This document shows positions 13,253 to 23,133 of a stretch of DNA of 64,000 nucleotides, in pieces. The stretch's first letter is position 1. Each line of letters begins with the position of its first letter. The translations under genes and the position numbers were made by a program. The stretch spans positions 209,001 through 273,000 of the forward strand of contig NZ_JAMXSR020000002.1 of the NCBI RefSeq assembly GCF_024124765.2, given 5' to 3'. The notes under the pieces are model-generated. The model searched no databases. It worked only from the letters and a program-made list of their open reading frames with translations, and was not told the origin of the DNA. This DNA is from Sphingomonas sp. H160509. Lineage in GTDB: Bacteria > Pseudomonadota > Alphaproteobacteria > Sphingomonadales > Sphingomonadaceae.

Positions 13253-15274
13253 TCATTCGGAGTTCAGGATCGCCACCGCACCGCCCGAGGGCGCTAAGTT
13301 AAGCGAGAGCGGCCGTCTTCCTCCGATGCGCGTGGAGAGGGTCTGCAGGCTGTTCATGGTGTCGCCATCCTGCCAGACCCGCGCCTGCCAGTTGCGATTG
13401 CCTTTTCCCAGGAACGACAGCGGGACAGTAATTTTGCGACCGGTCTCGTTCGTCATCGCGCCGACGTACCAGGTTCCGCCCTTGCGCCGGGCCACCACGA
13501 CGTACTGGCCGATCTCTCCGGTCAGAAATCGCGTCTCGTCCCAGCTTGCTGGTACATCACGCAGGAAGTCCGCGCCTTCCTTAAGCGTGCCGTCGGCCGC
13601 GACATAGCTGTCCGGGCTATCCGAAAGCATCACGACCGGGCTGTCGTAGACGACGTACATCGCCAACCCGTGGCCGCGCGTCGTCATCACATACGGACGC
13701 AGCGAACGTACCTGCGTCGCGAACTCGGCCGGCGGCAACGCGCGGAACCCGCCCGGCGTGTAATCCATCGGTCCCAGTAGTCCGCGCGTGAAAGGCAACG
13801 TCACATTGTGGCTGGCGGTGATCCGCGTCCCGAACTTGTTGTATTCGGCACCGAGCACACCTTCCTGCGTGACGAAATTCGGCCAAGTGCGTGCCAGCCC
13901 ATCGGGGGGATAGGCGCCGTGCAGATCGACCATGAGATGATGCTCGGCCGCCTTCTTGAGCAGGCGGTGATAGAAAGCGACCATCTCCTGATCGTTGCGG
14001 TCCATGAAATCGACCTTGATCCCCTTGATGCCCCACGAAGCGTAAAGGGGGATGGCGGCGTCGAGCTGCCGTTCAAGCTGCTTCCACTGCAGCCACACCC
14101 ACACGCCAACGCCGCGCTCTGCGCCGTATTTTACGACGCCGGGGATATCGACTTCGGGTTTGGGCACGGTGACATCGGCCGGGGCAGGCCCTTCTGAGCT
14201 CCCCTTGTACCAGCCTTCGTCGATCAGGGTGTATTCCAGCCCCATCTTCTGCGCGAAGTCGATGTACTTCTTGAACGTCGCGGTGTTGACGCCCGCATTG
14301 GGCAGGTCGACCGCCCAGCCGTTCCACCAGTCCCACGCGGACTTGCCCGGCTTGATCCACCTTGTGTCGGCGATGCGGGACGGCTCTGCCAGCAGCTGGA
14401 TCAGGTTGGATGGGATAAGATCGCCCGCCGTATCGCCAAGCATGACCACCCGCCATGCGGTGGTCAGCGGCCCTTCCAGCAAAGAGGCGTGAACGGCGGT
14501 CCTGAATCCTGCACCGTCCTGCGCATTGTCCGGCCTGGTCGTCAGGCTGATGTTTACTCCAAGCCCGCCGTCGCCGCGGCCGCGCAGGTAGGCTCCAGCA
14601 TAATCGCGCTTGTCCGACTCCGCGATCGCGAACGTCGTGCCCTTGCCCGTCGCGCACAGTAGGGGAGCGTCGTACAGGTGAAAGTTGCGCATCTTCGACG
14701 CCTGCACGGCATCGAACTCGAACTCATGGCTGTTGACGTAGGTGCCAGCGTTGGCACCCCAGCAGCCATAGTCCGCCGGAAAATAGAAAGCTGTGGTTTC
14801 CCAATAGACGTCGAGCGACTTGAACCGGTCCTGCGCGGGCACGACGAAGCGGAACGCTACTCCCTCTGCATAAGCACGGGCAATCAGGTCGAAGCGGACG
14901 GCGTCACGCTTGCGCAGCAGATGGAGTGTAAGCTGGTTGTAGCTGTCGCGCACCTGCGACGCCTTGCCCACCACGGGGCGGTAAACGTCGTTGACCGCCG
15001 TTCGATCGGTGCCCGTTACCTCCACCCCTTCGCCGCCAAGCGCACCCTGATCGGTGAACAGGCCGACCGGAGAGGGCGCGAGCACCGTCTTGCCATCGCG
15101 CGATACGGTGAAGCGCAACTTGCCGTTGTCCGACGTCACCTCGATGCGGTTGCGCCGGTCCGGGGATACCGCATCGGTCGGCGTCTGGGCGATCGCAACG
15201 CCGGGCAGCGACGAAAGAGCGAAACCAACCAGCGCCATGGCGGTCCGCAGCCGATTTCGTTCGATCATCCGCAT
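13253..15274 (-). CDS. Exported GH97 alpha-glucosidase/alpha-galactosidase
   Basis: The protein is 673 aa with a signal peptide (~1-28) ending at VAIAQ. It has the GH97 N-terminal beta-super-sandwich, the catalytic barrel (WDWWNGWAVDLP, TLIDEGWY, GIKVDFMDRNDQEM, MVDLHGAYPPDG, TQEGVLGAEYN) and the C-terminal beta domain. GH97 contains both inverting alpha-glucosidases and retaining alpha-galactosidases, and I cannot assign the mechanism securely. The frame stays open upstream to 15790, but AAGGGGG at 15280-15286 precedes the ATG at 15274. The gene is divergent from an IclR regulator, so the intergenic region probably drives both. Confidence 0.88.
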   Translation of the reverse strand: MRMIERNRLRTAMALVGFALSSLPGVAIAQTPTDAVSPDRRNRIEVTSDNGKLRFTVSRDGKTVLAPSPVGLFTDQGALGGEGVEVTGTDRTAVNDVYRPVVGKASQVRDSYNQLTLHLLRKRDAVRFDLIARAYAEGVAFRFVVPAQDRFKSLDVYWETTAFYFPADYGCWGANAGTYVNSHEFEFDAVQASKMRNFHLYDAPLLCATGKGTTFAIAESDKRDYAGAYLRGRGDGGLGVNISLTTRPDNAQDGAGFRTAVHASLLEGPLTTAWRVVMLGDTAGDLIPSNLIQLLAEPSRIADTRWIKPGKSAWDWWNGWAVDLPNAGVNTATFKKYIDFAQKMGLEYTLIDEGWYKGSSEGPAPADVTVPKPEVDIPGVVKYGAERGVGVWVWLQWKQLERQLDAAIPLYASWGIKGIKVDFMDRNDQEMVAFYHRLLKKAAEHHLMVDLHGAYPPDGLARTWPNFVTQEGVLGAEYNKFGTRITASHNVTLPFTRGLLGPMDYTPGGFRALPPAEFATQVRSLRPYVMTTRGHGLAMYVVYDSPVVMLSDSPDSYVAADGTLKEGADFLRDVPASWDETRFLTGEIGQYVVVARRKGGTWYVGAMTNETGRKITVPLSFLGKGNRNWQARVWQDGDTMNSLQTLSTRIGGRRPLSLNLAPSGGAVAILNSE

Positions 15275-15439
15275 GCCATCCCCCTTACATCGTCTTTGCG
15301 CCAGACTAGCCAACCTCTCGAACCTAGGCCACCGCTTTTTCGCAGGTGAGAGGCAGGTCTCATTAACAAAAATGAACTGGCTTTGCGCTGCGGCGCAATC
15401 CGCCATAGTGTGAAGCACGCGAAAGGTTGGGGTAGGTCG
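15275..15439. promoter_or_regulatory. Divergent promoter region of GH97 and the IclR regulator
   Basis: This 165-bp gap separates two divergent genes. It includes an inverted repeat TCATT-aacaaa-AATGA at 15360-15375, a possible IclR operator. Similar TTCTCAT words occur near 19635 ahead of the lactonase gene, also a target candidate. Assignment is by position only. Confidence 0.35.
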
Positions 15440-16222
15440 GTGGAACGCAAAGACGTCAAGGGCACCTATGCCGCTCCTGCACTGGAGAAGGCGTTCGAGA
15501 TCATTGAGCATTTGGCCGAGTACCCGCAGGGCATGCTGCTCAGCGAAATGGCGGTCCGGCTCGGGCGTACCGTCGGCGAGCTGTTTCGCATCGTCATTGT
15601 GATGGAGCGGCTCGGCTACCTGCGTAAATCGGCAACAACCGATCACTACACCGTCGCCTACAAGCTGCTCGACGTCGCAATGCGCGCGACGCCGGCCCAG
15701 CATCTGGTCCGCGCGGCGACGCCGGTGATGCAGGGGCTGGCGCTCGCCGCCGGGCAATCTTGCCATCTGGTCGTTGCGAACGGCGGCCATGGCCTTGTCG
15801 TCGCCTGTGAACAGCAGCCGGGAACGCGCGGCTTCTCGCTGCGCGTTGGGGCACGGATCGACATGATCATCAGCTGTTCGGGGCAGGTGATCCTTGCGTT
15901 TTCAGGCGAGCAGCGCGCACACCAGATCGTCGCGGCCGTCGAGCAGGAGCGGGCGGCACCGGTAGACCGACGCGCGCTCGCCGAGAGTCTGGCGGTCATT
16001 CGCGAGCAGGGATATGACAGCCGCAGGAGTCCGATCACTTACGGCGTCACCGACATCAGCTTCCCGGTGCACGGCTTCGACGGCAACGTCGTCGCTGCGC
16101 TGACGATTCCATTCCTGGAGCTGATCGACGGATCGCAGAAGATAGGGCTGGACGCGGCACGGGGGCTGCTGCGCGAAGCGGTAGCTGCGATTTCCGACAC
16201 GCTCGGCTATCAAGCCGGGTGA
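15440..16222 (+). CDS. IclR-family transcriptional regulator
   Basis: About 260 aa. The N-terminal winged helix-turn-helix reads ALEKAFEIIEHLAEYPQGMLLSEMAVRLGRTVGELFRIVIVMERLGYL, and the C-terminal effector-binding domain includes FSLRVGARIDMIISCSGQVILAF and QGYDSRRSPITYGVTDISFPV. IclR proteins bind small sugar acids or aromatic acids and control adjacent catabolic operons. This one lies between the glycosidase block and the sugar-acid pathway genes. The frame is open upstream to a TTG at 15383, but the GTG at 15440 begins the conserved part and is preceded by a G-rich Shine-Dalgarno-like stretch. Confidence 0.9.
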   Translation: MERKDVKGTYAAPALEKAFEIIEHLAEYPQGMLLSEMAVRLGRTVGELFRIVIVMERLGYLRKSATTDHYTVAYKLLDVAMRATPAQHLVRAATPVMQGLALAAGQSCHLVVANGGHGLVVACEQQPGTRGFSLRVGARIDMIISCSGQVILAFSGEQRAHQIVAAVEQERAAPVDRRALAESLAVIREQGYDSRRSPITYGVTDISFPVHGFDGNVVAALTIPFLELIDGSQKIGLDAARGLLREAVAAISDTLGYQAG

Positions 16223-17509
16223 GTCACTTCCGGCGAGATTTGCCGGGCATAGACCGCGATGGCGACAAAGCAGGCGAGCGGTAGCAGCATTGCGACCGGC
16301 ACCGCGCCGGCGCGCACCGCGACCAGACCCATCAGCGGGGGAAAGATCGCCCCGCCGATGATCGCCATGATGATGAAAGAGGAGCCGAGCGGCTTAGCCG
16401 GCCCGGTCCCTTCGATCCCGAGCGCAAAGATCGTAGGGAACATGATCGACATGAAGAAGCTGGAGACCATCAGCGCGCCGACCGCGATCCACCCGCCCGC
16501 AAACGCTGCAACCGCGCACAGAATGACATTGGCGAGCGCATAGGCGCCGAGCAGCCGCGCCGGCCGCACCCGCGCCATTATTGCCGTGCCGCTGAACCGG
16601 CCGATCATGAACAGAACCAGGCTCGCCGAAAGGAGGAACGCGGCGTTCCGCTCCGTCACCGACGGCGTCACGTCCTTCACGAAATCGATGAAGTAGCTCC
16701 AGATGCCAACCTGGGCGCCGACGTAGAAGAACTGCGCGATCACAGCGCCAACTAGCGGTCGGTGACGGGAGAGGCGGCGGAACTGGTCGGCCAGGCTCGC
16801 GCCGTCGTGCGGCTGGGCGGCGGGGGAGGCGGGTCACCGCCACCGCGCCAGCGACGAGCAACGCCGCCAACGCGAGGAGGGTATAGGGAAGCTGCACCGT
16901 GCTCGCTTCGCTCGCGCGATAGGCGGCGAGCGCGGCTGGGCTCATCGCCTCTACGGTCGCGGAGGAATGTTCCACGCCCGTGAAGATCAGCAACGCGCCG
17001 ATCACTGGCGCCAGGCACGCGCCCAGACCGTTGAACGCCTGCGCCAGGTTCAGCCGCTGCACCGCTGTTCCGGGGTCGCCGAAGGAACTGGCATATGCGT
17101 TTGCCGTCGTCTCCAGGCACGCCGCCCCCGCCGCGATCATGAACAACGCGAACAGGAACGCGCCGTAGCTGAGCATCAGGGAGGCGGGAAAGAACAGCAG
17201 CGCGCCGCCTGCATACAGCAACAGTCCCGTAAGGATTCCCGCCTTGTATCCAAAGCGCCGCATCAGCAGGCCAGCCGGCAGCGCGACAACGAAATAGCCG
17301 ATGTAGAATACGAACTGAATGAAACCGGCTTGCGCGCGATCGAGACCCAGCGACTTCTGGAACTGGCGGATCAAGATGTCGTTGAAGTTATTCGCCAGCG
17401 CCCAAAGGAAGAACAGGCTGATGATCAGCACGAAGCCGAACCGGTAGGTTGGCGTGATGAAGGAACCTCCCGCTTCGGCGGGTTCCATCGGGCCCGTATC
17501 TCCCATCAT
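16210..17509 (-). CDS. MFS sugar:proton symporter, FucP family (frameshifted)
   Basis: The joined frames give ~430 aa with about 12 membrane helices. The N-terminal half (FGFVLIISLFFLWALANNFND, IRQFQKSLGLDRAQAGFIQF) matches the L-fucose/glucose-galactose permease family. The second half starts at GAVIAQFFYVGAQVGIWSYF. A single extra base in the G run 16822-16826 separates them; without it VTRLPAAQPHDGASLADQF reads through. The end overlaps the 3' end of the convergent IclR gene by 13 bases. It lies just downstream of the aldo/keto reductase, so it probably imports the aldose that this enzyme oxidises. I chose the ATG at 17509 because AGGA lies close upstream. Confidence 0.87.
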
Positions 17510-17552
17510 CGCCGTCCTGCTCCCTGTACGGTTATCGTTGTGGCGCTCATGC

Positions 17553-18566
17553 TCAGGCGGTCGGTGTCGGACAGTCACCGCTTACCAGACCCTCAGCGCG
17601 CAGTGCCTGCCAGAAAGCGGCGGGGATCGGCAGGCGGATAAGATCGGCCGTCTGCTTGATCCGGTCGGGACTGCCGGTGCCGAGCACCACCGTCGCGACC
17701 GCAGGATGGGCGGCGGCGAACTGCAGTGCCGCCGCCGGTAGCGGCACGCCGAACTGCTCACAGCACCGCTCGATCGCGGCGACCCGGCCGATCACCTCCT
17801 CGGGAGCGATGCCGTAGTCATAGTGCGGCGGTTCTCCCCGCGTGCCAGTAGCAAGGATTCCAGAGTTGTAGACTCCTGCGCCTACCACGCCAATTCCTCG
17901 CGCGCCGCACTGCGCGAGGAAACGCTCCGCCTCCTGCTCGAGCAGGGTGTAGCGACCTGCGATCATCAGCAGGTCGAGATCGGCGTGCGCGAGGCTCGCC
18001 TCGCAGACCGCGATTTCGTTTACGCCCAGCCCGATCGCAGAGACTACACCCGTGTCGCGCAGCTCCGTCATCGCGCGGAAGCCGCCGTCCACTGCCTCCG
18101 CGAAGGTGCGGTCGTGGTCTGCGCCGTGAGTCAGGCGGCCGAGATCGTGCATCAGGAGCACGTCGATCCGCGCCAGCCCCAGCCGGTGCAGGCTTGCCTC
18201 GACCGAGCGCATGACGCCGTCGTAGCTATAATCGTACACGGGATCGAACGGCATCGGCGAGTGGAAGCCGAACCGCTCGTCGGCAGCACCTCCGGGTACC
18301 AGAAGCCTTCCGACCTTGGTCGACAGTAGGAACGCATCGCGAGGCCGCTCGCGCAGCGCATCGCCTAGTCGTCGCTCGCTAAGCCCAAAGCCATAAAAAG
18401 GTGCGGTGTCGAAATAGCGCACACCTTGATCCCAGGCACCGTTCACCGTGGCGCGCGCTTGAGCGTCATCGATTTGGCGGTAAAGGTTGCCGAGCGTGGA
18501 TGCGCCAAATCCGAACGGACCGCTCGCCGCTAGGCGTTGGAGAAAGGCTGTGCGGGATGTCTTCAT
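17553..18566 (-). CDS. Aldo/keto reductase, aldose 1-dehydrogenase type (L-fucose/L-galactose dehydrogenase)
   Basis: The 337-aa protein has the AKR barrel and tetrad: Asp53 and Tyr58 in YFDTAPFYGFGLSER, Lys84 in STKVGR and His140 in LLMHD. The extended FDTAPFYG..SE pattern and the long loop with DYSYDGVMRSVEASLHRLGL are typical of the D-threo-aldose/L-fucose/L-galactose 1-dehydrogenase group, which oxidise the anomeric carbon with NAD(P) to an aldonolactone. It sits between a FucP-type permease and a Zn-dehydrogenase on the same strand and is divergent from a lactonase of COG3618. This supports the first oxidation step of an L-sugar pathway. Confidence 0.85.
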   Translation of the reverse strand: MKTSRTAFLQRLAASGPFGFGASTLGNLYRQIDDAQARATVNGAWDQGVRYFDTAPFYGFGLSERRLGDALRERPRDAFLLSTKVGRLLVPGGAADERFGFHSPMPFDPVYDYSYDGVMRSVEASLHRLGLARIDVLLMHDLGRLTHGADHDRTFAEAVDGGFRAMTELRDTGVVSAIGLGVNEIAVCEASLAHADLDLLMIAGRYTLLEQEAERFLAQCGARGIGVVGAGVYNSGILATGTRGEPPHYDYGIAPEEVIGRVAAIERCCEQFGVPLPAAALQFAAAHPAVATVVLGTGSPDRIKQTADLIRLPIPAAFWQALRAEGLVSGDCPTPTA

Positions 18567-18579
18567 GGGTTTGGGGCCT

Positions 18580-19590
18580 TCAGAAGCTGGCGATTGCCTT
18601 CACCACATGGTCCGCCTCGGCGATCAAGCCGGGCAGGCGCTGTGGCAGGTCATCGGCGAGAAGGCTGTGGGTGTGCAGCGCCGCCGTCGGGATCTCGCCG
18701 GCGAGGATCGCCTCGCGGACGCGTTCGAAATCCGAGGCGTGTGCGTTGCGGCTGGCGAGCAGGGTGGTCTCCCGCTTGTGCAATTCCGGATCGGAGAAGA
18801 CCAGGTCGCCCGGAGCGACCCCGACCAGCACCAGCTTGCCGCCGTGCGCGACATAACCGAGGCTCTGCGCCATTGCAGTCAGGGAACCTGTGGCGTCGAA
18901 CACCGTGTCGAACATTTCGCCTCCGGTACGCTCCGCCAGCGACCCGTCTAGGTCGGCCGTCGCATCCGCCGTGTCGTCGAACCCCAGCCGCTCGCGCGCA
19001 TAGGCAAGCCGCGGGAGGCGGGTGTCGGTGAGGGTTACTTCCGCACCGTTGGAACGCGCGAACAGCCCGCAGGCAATGCCGATCGGCCCCGCGCCCACCA
19101 CCAGCACGCGCTCCCCCGCCGCCACCGCCGCGCGTGCGACCGCGTGCGCACCGATCGCCAGGAACTCGATCATCGCCGCCTGATCGAGCGTCAACCCGGT
19201 TGCGTCGAGTAACGCGCTCTCGGGGACAGCGAGCAGCTCGGCCATACCGCCGTCGGTGTGGACGCCCAGCACCCGGATGTTGACGCAGGCATTGGGCTTG
19301 TCCTTCCGGCACGCGATGCAGGTCCCGCAGGTCAAATACGGGTTGATCGCGACCTGCTGGCCGACATGGAAGGGCGACATGTCGGAGACATGCTCCACCT
19401 CGCCGGAGAGTTCGTGTCCCATGACGCGTGGATAAGCCAGAAAGGGATGCCGTCCGGCGTATATATGATAATCCGTGCCGCACAGCCCGACGCGGCGGAC
19501 GCGGACGATCACCTCCCCCGGTGCCGCCATGGGCGCGGGCCGCTCCTCTATCGTCAGGTTATACGGCTCTTGGCAGACGACCGCTTTCAT
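18580..19590 (-). CDS. Zn-dependent alcohol dehydrogenase, L-galactonate-5-dehydrogenase-like
   Basis: 336-aa medium-chain dehydrogenase. Catalytic zinc ligands lie in GLCGTDYHIYAG and MGHELSGEV. The structural zinc loop is CGTCIACRKDKPNAC. The nucleotide site is VVGAGPIGIACGLFARSNG. It resembles the E. coli YjjN-type group acting on hexonates. With the neighbouring tagaturonate-reductase-like and altronate-dehydratase genes, the most economical role is L-galactonate to D-tagaturonate. An alternative is a threonine- or sorbitol-dehydrogenase-like enzyme acting on L-fuconate. RBS GGAAAGAAG precedes the ATG. It is 13 bp from the AKR gene and probably co-transcribed. Confidence 0.8.
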   Translation of the reverse strand: MKAVVCQEPYNLTIEERPAPMAAPGEVIVRVRRVGLCGTDYHIYAGRHPFLAYPRVMGHELSGEVEHVSDMSPFHVGQQVAINPYLTCGTCIACRKDKPNACVNIRVLGVHTDGGMAELLAVPESALLDATGLTLDQAAMIEFLAIGAHAVARAAVAAGERVLVVGAGPIGIACGLFARSNGAEVTLTDTRLPRLAYARERLGFDDTADATADLDGSLAERTGGEMFDTVFDATGSLTAMAQSLGYVAHGGKLVLVGVAPGDLVFSDPELHKRETTLLASRNAHASDFERVREAILAGEIPTAALHTHSLLADDLPQRLPGLIAEADHVVKAIASF

Positions 19591-19688
19591 TGCGCTTCTT
19601 TCCGTTCAGACTAGCCCCCCGTACTAGACGACCATTCTCATATGTGCAACTTGGCTATCATCCTTGAGAAATGAGAACGGCCTCGCGA

Positions 19689-20523
19689 ATGCGAATCGAC
19701 GCGCACCACCATCTCTGGCGATACGATCCCAGCGTGTTCGGCTGGATCGCGTCCGGCTCTGCAATCGCGCGGGACTTCGCAACGGAAGATTTGAGATCGG
19801 CATTAGAAGATGCCGCGCTTGATGCGGCGATCGCGGTGCAGGCGCGGCAATCGCCAGAGGAAACCCGCTTCCTGCTCAACGCCGCGCGGCAAGAGCCAGA
19901 CATCATTGGAGTCGTCGGCTGGATCGATCTGCGCGCACCCAATATTGCAGCCCTACTGGACGAGAACGCAGATCCGCTCGTCGTCGGTTATCGTCACGTG
20001 GTGCAGGACGAGGACGAACCCGACTTCCTTCTCGCCGGAGAGTTCATCGACGGTGTCCGCGCGGTAGTAGAGCGGGGGGTTAACCTACGACCTCCTCGTG
20101 AACCACGCGCAGCTCGAAACCGTCCCGCATTTCCTCGACAGGGTGGGCGAAGGACGCTTCGTGCTCGATCATGCCGCGAAGCCCGACATCGCTGGGCAGG
20201 GATGGCAGCCTTGGGCGGACCGTATCTCCGCCGTCGCCGAGCGGCCAGACGTGTGGTGCAAAGTGTCGGGGCTGGTGACCGAGGCCGATCACACCGCGTG
20301 GACGCCGGATGACGTCGAGCGCTACCTTGATCATGTGCTGGCGGTGTTCGGTCCTGAGCGGCTGATCTGGGGGTCGGACTGGCCGGTATGCCTGCTCGCC
20401 GCCTCTTATGACCGCGTGGTTGATCTGGTCGCCGACTGGGTCGTGCGATGCTGCCCGGACGCGGAGGCGGCGATCTTCGGCGGTAATGCGCTACACGCCT
20501 ATGCGATCGGGCGCGCGCGATGA
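19689..20523 (+). CDS. COG3618 amidohydrolase: aldonolactonase (L-fucono/L-galactono-lactonase type), frameshifted
   Basis: The joined protein (~277 aa) starts MRIDAHHHLWRYDP, with the HxH metal motif near the N-terminus. It continues with TYDLLVNHAQLETVP, FVLDHAAKPDI and ends near LIWGSDWPVCLL, which supplies the conserved Asp. This is the pattern of the lactonases that open fucono-, galactono- or rhamnono-lactones. The frame breaks at a run of six G at 20074-20079; removing one joins VVERG to LTYDLLVNH. An earlier in-frame ATG exists at 19671. The gene ends in an ATGA overlap with the next gene and begins the plus-strand part of the sugar-acid cluster. Confidence 0.82.
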
Positions 20524-21640
20524 TCCTCCAGTTTGGCACCAGCCGTTTCCTTCAGGCGCATGTCGATCTATTCGCGTCCGAGGCTCGCGATGCGGGCCAG
20601 ACGGTCGCCGACATCGTGATCGTGCAGGTGAGCGACGACCCGGTGCGCGCGCAGCGGCTGGTCGCGTTCGACAACGTCGCGGGTTTTCCCGTCGTGATCC
20701 GGGGGCTGGAGGGTGGAGTGCCGGTCGAGCGTACCGTGCAGGTGCGCAGCGTCGTGCGGGGTTTGGCGGCTGCGCACGACTGGTTGGAGCTCTGTGCGCT
20801 GTTCGTTGGGGCGGTTACCCATGTCGTGTCGAATACCGGCGACCATGGTTATACGGTTCCGCCAGAGGATCGCATCACGCTGGCCGACGATCGGCCCCCC
20901 GCGCAGTTTTCCTGCAATCCTGCTCGCGCTGCTCCACCGCCGCTGGCGGTTCGGCGGGGCGGGGGTGACGTTCCTGCCGTGCGAATTGGTTGCGGGCAAC
21001 GGCCAGACCCCTGCGCGCGGCAGTGCTCGATCTCGCGGAGCAGTTGCGGCTGCCGCCAGCATTCGTTGACTGGCTTGGCGTCGCCTGCCTCTGGGTGGAC
21101 ACGCTGGTCGACCGGATCGTCAGCGAACCAATTAATCCTGCCGGCGCGGTTGCCGAACCATATGCTCTGTGGGCGATCCGCGACCAGCCAGGGTTGGTCT
21201 TGCCTTTCACCCATCAGGTGATCGTCGTCACTGACGATCTGCCCCGCTTTGAACGGTTGAAGCTCCATATCCTCAACCTTGGGCACAGCTGGCTGGCCGA
21301 ACGCTGGCACCGCGCCGGGGCGCTGCCGGACGCCACGGTGCGGCATGCGATGGCGGATGCGGACATGCTTGCTGACCTGCGCCGTCTCTATAACGACGAA
21401 GTCGTGCCTGGCTTTGCCGCCGGGGGCCTTGGCGACGAGGCGGCGACCTATGTCGGCAATACGATAGACCGGTTCGCCAACCCGTTCATCGAACACCGCT
21501 TGGCCGACATCCACGCTAGCCATGCGGCCAAGATTGCTAAACGCGTCGGCGGTTTCGTCGACTGGGTCGACGCAAGCGGGGGCGAGGTTCCGATGCCGGA
21601 ACTGCGCGCGCTTGCACAACGCTATGAGGTGAAGGAATGA
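20520..21640 (+). CDS. uxaB: Mannitol-dehydrogenase-family oxidoreductase, tagaturonate-reductase-like (two frameshifts)
   Basis: The joined frames give ~373 aa. The N-terminus ILQFGTSRFLQAHVDLF is the dinucleotide-binding motif of polyol/uronate dehydrogenases. VSNTGDHGYT, FLPCELVAGNGQTLR and VDRIVSEP follow as in UxaB/UxuB. Two extra C residues, in the runs 20895-20900 and 21008-21011, break the frame. UxaB reduces D-tagaturonate to D-altronate. It overlaps both neighbours by ATGA junctions, so lactonase, reductase and dehydratase are translated as one unit. The symbol is by resemblance; activity on another hexulosonate is possible. It is shorter than E. coli UxaB (~480 aa), as in the subset lacking some C-terminal helices. 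Confidence 0.78.
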
Positions 21641-23133
21641 CAGTGCGCGCGTTACGTTTATCGGATCGTGACGACGTCGCGGTGCTCATCGACGCCGCCG
21701 CGCCGGGGGATTCCGTACTGGGGATCACCGCGCGCGAGGCCATGCCCGGCGGACATAAGATGGCGCTCCATCCGCTCGCTGCAGGGACGGTGGTGCGAAA
21801 ATACGGCTATCCGATCGGCATCACCACTCGCGACGTCGTGGCGGGCGAGCATGTCCACAGCCACAATCTGGCGCTACCCGAACACAGGCTTGCAGAAGCC
21901 ATCGCCGGATTACCGCACGCGCGCGCCACTGCTCCAGACGGGGCGACGTTCGAGGGGTATCTGCGCGCCGACGGCGGCGTCGGTACACGCAATGCGATCG
22001 GGATCATAGCCAGCGTCAACTGCTCCTCCACGGTAGTTCGTCGGATTGCGCGTGGATTCGAAGACCGTCTTCCAGCAGAAATCGACGCGGTCGCGCCGTT
22101 CACCCATTCAAGCGGGTGCGGCATGTCGCGCTCAGGCGAGGGATTCGAAACGTTGGAACGCACGCTAACAGGCTACGCCCGCCACCCAAACTTCGGCGGG
22201 GTGCTGCTGGTCGGTCTCGGCTGTGAAGTGGCGCAGATCGACGACATGCTCGCGCGTCACGACCTGTCGCCGGGTCTGCGGCTACGCACGCTGACGATTC
22301 AGGAGGCGGGTGGTACGGCGGAGGCGATCGCTCAGGGCAGTGCAATCGTCGCTGAGTTGATCGAGGAGGCGTCGGTCGATCGCCGTACGACCCGCTCTGC
22401 CTCTGATCTCGTGCTTGGACTGCAGTGCGGTGGGTCCGACGGATGGTCGGGCGTGACCGCGAACCCGGCACTGGGCGCAGCGGCCGACCTGCTAGTGGCG
22501 GAGGGCGGCACCGCTATCCTTTCCGAAACACCAGAGATCTACGGAGCAGAACATCTACTGCTCGCGCGCGCGGCGTCGCCAGAGGTCGCGGCGCAACTCT
22601 CAGAGCGGATCGCGTGGTGGGAGGATTACGCTACACGCCACGGAGCCAGCCTCGACAACAATCCGTCGCCGGGCAACAAGGCAGGTGGGCTCACGACCAT
22701 CTACGAGAAGTCTCTCGGCGCAATTGCAAAGGCTGGGACGGCACCGCTCGCCGATGTGCTGCTCTACGCAGAGCAACACAAGCGGCGCGGGCTCGTGTTC
22801 ATGGACTCTCCAGGATATGACCCGTGCTCGGCCACTGGTCAGATTGCCACAGGCGCAAATTTACTCGCCTTCACGACCGGACGAGGTTCGGTATTTGGAG
22901 CGCAACCCACGCCCTGCCTCAAGCTCGCGTCCAATCCCGTGCTCGCACGGTCGATGGCAAACGACATTGACGTAGACTGCTCGCTGATACTGGATGGGGC
23001 AACGCCGAAAGAAATTGGTCAAGTTGTTTATCAAACGATGCTCGAGACGGCATCTGGTAAGCAGACCAAGTCCGAAGGACTTGGTGTCGGTGACTTTGAA
23101 TTTGTGCCGTGGCAGCTAGGCGCTTGGATGTGA
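21637..23133 (+). CDS. uxaA: Altronate dehydratase, UxaA family
   Basis: Intact 498-aa protein with both parts of UxaA: the N-terminal SAF-like domain (DRDDVAVLIDAAAPGD, GHKMALHPLAAGTVVRKYGYPIG, HVHSHNL) and the large dehydratase domain (GYLRADGGVGTRNAIGII, HSSGCGMSRSG, GLQCGGSDGWSGVTANPALG, PGNKAGGLTTIYEKSLG). The family removes water from D-altronate to give 2-keto-3-deoxygluconate using a metal centre. UxaA homologues also take part in L-fucose catabolism in Campylobacter, so dehydration of L-fuconate is an alternative. The ATG overlaps the preceding stop (ATGA). It is the last gene of the plus-strand operon. Confidence 0.9.
   Translation: MTVRALRLSDRDDVAVLIDAAAPGDSVLGITAREAMPGGHKMALHPLAAGTVVRKYGYPIGITTRDVVAGEHVHSHNLALPEHRLAEAIAGLPHARATAPDGATFEGYLRADGGVGTRNAIGIIASVNCSSTVVRRIARGFEDRLPAEIDAVAPFTHSSGCGMSRSGEGFETLERTLTGYARHPNFGGVLLVGLGCEVAQIDDMLARHDLSPGLRLRTLTIQEAGGTAEAIAQGSAIVAELIEEASVDRRTTRSASDLVLGLQCGGSDGWSGVTANPALGAAADLLVAEGGTAILSETPEIYGAEHLLLARAASPEVAAQLSERIAWWEDYATRHGASLDNNPSPGNKAGGLTTIYEKSLGAIAKAGTAPLADVLLYAEQHKRRGLVFMDSPGYDPCSATGQIATGANLLAFTTGRGSVFGAQPTPCLKLASNPVLARSMANDIDVDCSLILDGATPKEIGQVVYQTMLETASGKQTKSEGLGVGDFEFVPWQLGAWM

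Noticed and set aside
17567..20523. Classical L-fucose pathway with fuconate dehydratase (enolase type) and ketodeoxyfuconate enzymes
   Set aside because: No enolase-superfamily dehydratase, SDR or hydrolase of that route was seen. The UxaB/UxaA/Zn-dehydrogenase set fits the galactonate route better.
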